From Archegozetes longisetosus (taxonomy: Eukaryota > Arthropoda > Arachnida > Sarcoptiformes > Trhypochthoniidae), in assembly GCA_018873245.2 (NCBI GenBank), contig JAEMBT020000001.1, forward strand, positions 15,696,220-15,760,219: 64,000 nucleotides of DNA, in the 5' to 3' direction. Below the pieces are notes generated by a model. The model searched no databases and was not told the origin of the DNA. It saw only the letters and a program-made list of their open reading frames with translations. The position numbers and the translations under genes were made by a program. Every line of letters starts with the position of its first letter. The first letter of the stretch is position 1. Of the stretch, positions 61,086 to 64,000 are shown piece by piece.

Positions 61086-61880
61086 CTAACGATAGTATAG
61101 GCAGTCACTTAGCACAGAGTTATGTTCTACAAACTCATGAAATTTCTGACTCGAAAAAAATTTCCTTCGAACGAATTTGTTTCAAAACTTGCAAAACACA
61201 CAACGAGGGAAATACGTTTAAGATAAATATGGTTCCTACGATCCTGGAACATGAAATTATATATATATAATCTTGATATATATAATTATGTATATAATAT
61301 ATAATATAAATATTGTACAATACGCATTACACATGAATACATAAATCTCTCTGCGTCGCCCTTTCTCTCTCTACAATGAACTGACGGCAGTATAGACAGT
61401 CGCTTAGCACAGAGTTATGTTCTACAAACTCTTGAAATTTCTGACTCGAAAAATATTTCCTTCGAACGAATTTGTTTCAAAACTTGCAAAACACATAACG
61501 AGGGAAATACGTTTAAGATAAATATGGTTCCTACGATCCTGAACATGAAATTATATATAAATATAATCATGATATATATAATTATGTAATATATATACAT
61601 ATAAATATTGTACAATATGCATTACACATTAATACATGAATCTCTCCGCGTCGCCCTTTTTCTCTCCTACAACGAACTGACGGTAGTATAGACAGTCATT
61701 AGCTCAGAGTTATCTTTTTTTCAAACTCAAAGTTTCACTCCAAATAAAATATTTCCCTCGATCAATTTATTTCAAAACCTTTGGGCTACATAAAGATGCG
61801 AATAGGTACGACATAAAATTGGCTATTATGATCCCCTTTGTTATATATATATATATATTGTATATAGTATACATGATTTA
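61086..61880 (+). repeat. Satellite array, about 290-bp units
   Basis: Nearly three tandem units are anchored by GACGGCAGTATAGACAGTCG (61382) and equivalents at 61089 and 61678, spaced by about 293-296 bp. The (AT)n part differs most between units. Small open frames in it reflect only the repeat. Confidence 0.85.
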
Positions 61881-61894
61881 TTACACAAAATATA

Positions 61895-62370
61895 TATCTC
61901 TCTTCACTCCGCGTCAGTCCTCTGCTAAGGTAGAACTCCTTCTACCTTCTCCTTCTATGGACAAAGAGGGTGAAAGAGTCGCGCGCAAACTATACCTACT
62001 TATATAGGCAGTTTGACGATATTAACGTGACCATGTGAACGTTAATATCGTTATAAATTTCAAATCTCTGCTTTGTGATTGGTTTATTTTCTTCTGTAGA
62101 GAATAGAGACGGATCGATATTACCGTTAATTTGTTAACCTAAGTATCGTTAATTCTTGCACGTTAGTATCGTTCATTTGTGTACGTTAACATCGTCGTGC
62201 ACGTTAATATCGTCGTGTACGTTAACATCGTCGTATACGTTAATATCGTCAAACTGCCTATATAAGCAGGTATAGCTTCGCGCGCGATACTTTCACTCCT
62301 TGTCCATAGAAGGAGAAGGTAGAAGGAGTTCTACCTTAGCAGAGGACTGACGCGGAGTAAAGAGATATAA
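61895..62370. repeat. Palindromic promoter-like module, copy 3
   Basis: Left arm 61895-62030 and right arm 62256-62370 are near-perfect mirrors. The arms include TATATAAG, the GCGCGCG block, and a small stem of nine base pairs (AAGGTAGAA with TTCTACCTT, 62317-62338). The centre contains at least five variants of ACGTTAATATCGTC at 62160-62255, forming a short tandem array. Confidence 0.88.
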
Positions 62371-62756
62371 TGTGTATGGCATAATAAATATTATATAAAA
62401 TATAAAATAATATATCGTACACTGAAATCATGGAAGCCAGTTATATTTTCATTCGCTTCATGGAGTCTACGAGTTTTAAATCCGATCGAAGGAATCAAGA
62501 ATTCATTCACAGACAAGCTAGTCGGTGTTCAATGCGACTTCAAATCTTCACATTGACGAAAAAAAGAATTATTTTCTAGCTAGAAATCAATTTTGCCTTC
62601 CTACTTCATGCCTTACTATCGAACGGGCCGACAATTGTAAATATATATTGTATCAGTCTGCATAATAAGTTCCTTATTTTATAATCTCATTATAACTTGA
62701 TCCAATGATCCTGGTTAGTGTTTCAGTTATAGGATTAGTCTTAAAATATATTTCTA

Positions 62757-63140
62757 ACTAGAAAAGAATTATTTCTCTGCTCTGTCTGTAAAATTTTGCA
62801 GCAACAAGCATTTTTCTTTTGTCGGCTTATCTAAAATATTGTTTTCAAGAACTTTCTCTTATTAATTTTGTAAACTACATGAAGCGCCAAGTCAATCAGC
62901 ACTCGACAACCTGCTCTAAAGGAACATAAAAGATTTCCCTTAAATCTAATTCGTTTCACAAATTATAAATTACACACAGAGGCGAATAGGTTTAAATAAA
63001 CTACTTGGTTTCTACAATCCCGGGTCATGAAATTATATATAATTCATATATGTGTATGTAATTATATTGTACAATATGCAATATAGACGAATACATACAT
63101 CTCTAAAATTCGCGTCGGCCTTTATCTGTTTCTCTCTACG
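62757..63140 (+). repeat. Higher-order repeat block, copy 2
   Basis: Second copy of 60710-61085 with scattered substitutions. It is followed by satellite units as in the first copy. Confidence 0.8.
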
Positions 63141-63595
63141 ACTTCTTTCGATCGAGTTTGTTTCAAAACTTGCAAAACACATAAAGAGGGAAATACGTTT
63201 AAGATAAATATGTTTCCTACAATCCTGGAATATGAAATTATATATATATGTAATCATGATATATATATAATTATGTATATATTATGTAATATATATATAT
63301 ATATATTTAAATATTGTACAATATGCATTACACATGAATACATAAATCTCTCCGCGTCGCCCTTTCTCTCTCTTACAATGAACTGACGGCAGTATAGATG
63401 GTCGCTTAGCTCAGAGTTATCTCTTCGAACTCATAAAATTTCAAACTCGAAAAAATATTTTCCTCGATCGAATTTGTTTTAAAACTTGCAAACTACATAA
63501 AGACGCGAATAGGTACGACATAAAATTGGCTTCTATGATCCCCTTTATTATATATATATATTGTATATAGTATACATGATTTATTACACGATATA
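63141..63595 (+). repeat. Satellite units, second array
   Basis: Contains the same landmarks as 61086-61880 (GACGGCAGTATAGATGGTCG at 63384) with a long (AT)n stretch at 63235-63310, then a partial unit that runs into the next palindromic module. Confidence 0.8.
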
Positions 63596-63599
63596 TATT

Positions 63600-63990
63600 A
63601 TATCTCTTCACTCGTCAGTCTCTGCTAAGGTAGAACTCCTTCTACCTTCTCCTTCTATGGACAAGGAGTGAAAGAGTCGCGCACGAAGCTATACCTACCT
63701 ATATAGGCAGTTTGACGATATTAACGTGACCATGTGAACGTTAATATCGTTATAGTCTCTTCTTTGTGATAGGTTTATTTTCTTCCGTAAAGAATAGAGA
63801 CGGATCGATATTACCGTTAATTTTTTAACCTAAATATCGTTAATTCTTGCACGTTAGTATCGTTCATTTGTGTACGTTAATACTGCCTACATAAGCAGGT
63901 ATAGCTTCGCGCGCGACTCTTTCACTCCTTGTCCATAGAAGGAGAAGGTAGAAGGAGTTCTACCTTAGCAGAAGACTGACGCGGAAAAAA
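63600..63990. repeat. Palindromic promoter-like module, copy 4
   Basis: The left arm 63600-63720 is in reverse orientation and the right arm 63885-63986 is forward. The right arm lacks TATATAAG (ACATAAGCAGGTATAGC instead), while the left arm keeps CCTATATAGG. The centre is shorter than in copy 3. The array probably continues beyond the window. Confidence 0.85.
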
Positions 63991-64000
63991 ATGTGTATGG

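Noticed and set aside
61135..62007. Small frames rich in Tyr and Ile in the satellite
   Set aside because: They recur with the repeat unit and come from (AT)n runs.
61086..63600. CRISPR-like regularly spaced repeats
   Set aside because: The units are about 290 bp tandem satellite copies without unique short spacers, in eukaryotic DNA.

Overview
The window is AT-rich, animal-type nuclear DNA. It has spliced genes with GT/AG introns, short introns of about 50-70 bp, a tRNA-derived SINE, several classes of cut-and-paste DNA transposons and long satellite blocks. Multi-copy gustatory-receptor-type membrane proteins point to an arthropod. By eye their C-terminal exons look more like those of trombidiform mites than insects, but this was not checked against any database. 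There are few genes. Most recognisable coding sequence is broken, so the region reads as accessory, repeat-dense chromosome.

Layout. 1-8.5 kb: no recognisable gene. 9.1-10.5 kb: gustatory-receptor copy 1 with two short 3' exons. 11.2-13.3 kb: broken DDE_4/Harbinger-type transposase. 13.3-18.9 kb: a pair of related short genes (the first frameshifted, the second open) among inverted and direct repeats, with a decayed DDE_3 transposase inserted. 19.3-23.4 kb: a MITE, a second DDE_3 transposase copy and a pogo-like element. 24.7-28.9 kb: the N-terminal and PA-domain exons of a glutamate carboxypeptidase II/NAALADase-like gene, with a premature stop, a SINE in its last visible intron and no recognisable peptidase core downstream. 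30.0-33.3 kb: a foldback element with at least three nested insertions. 34.3 kb: a relic of a fourth receptor copy. 35.8-36.4 kb: a MITE with an 11-bp target duplication. 37.5-45.0 kb: receptor copies 2 and 3. Copy 2 lost its 5' end to a 740-bp hairpin insertion, and a 1,043-bp decayed mariner lies between the two. 46.2-50.4 kb: a minus-strand ankyrin-repeat pseudogene built of two related halves and ending in a latrotoxin-C-terminal-like region. 51.9-52.3 kb: a mariner-type MITE. 54.9-57.5 kb: an unidentified spliced gene whose 3' end runs into a transposon end. 58.7-64 kb: satellite DNA carrying repeated palindromic modules whose arms resemble divergent TATA promoters.

The three receptor copies share 5' and 3' flanks, so the whole gene unit was duplicated; each copy then acquired at least one frameshift. 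Transposons account for much of the remaining structure. Insertion order can be read in the 30-33 kb nest and in receptor copy 2. The least explained structure is the 58.7-64 kb array of divergent promoter-like palindromes.
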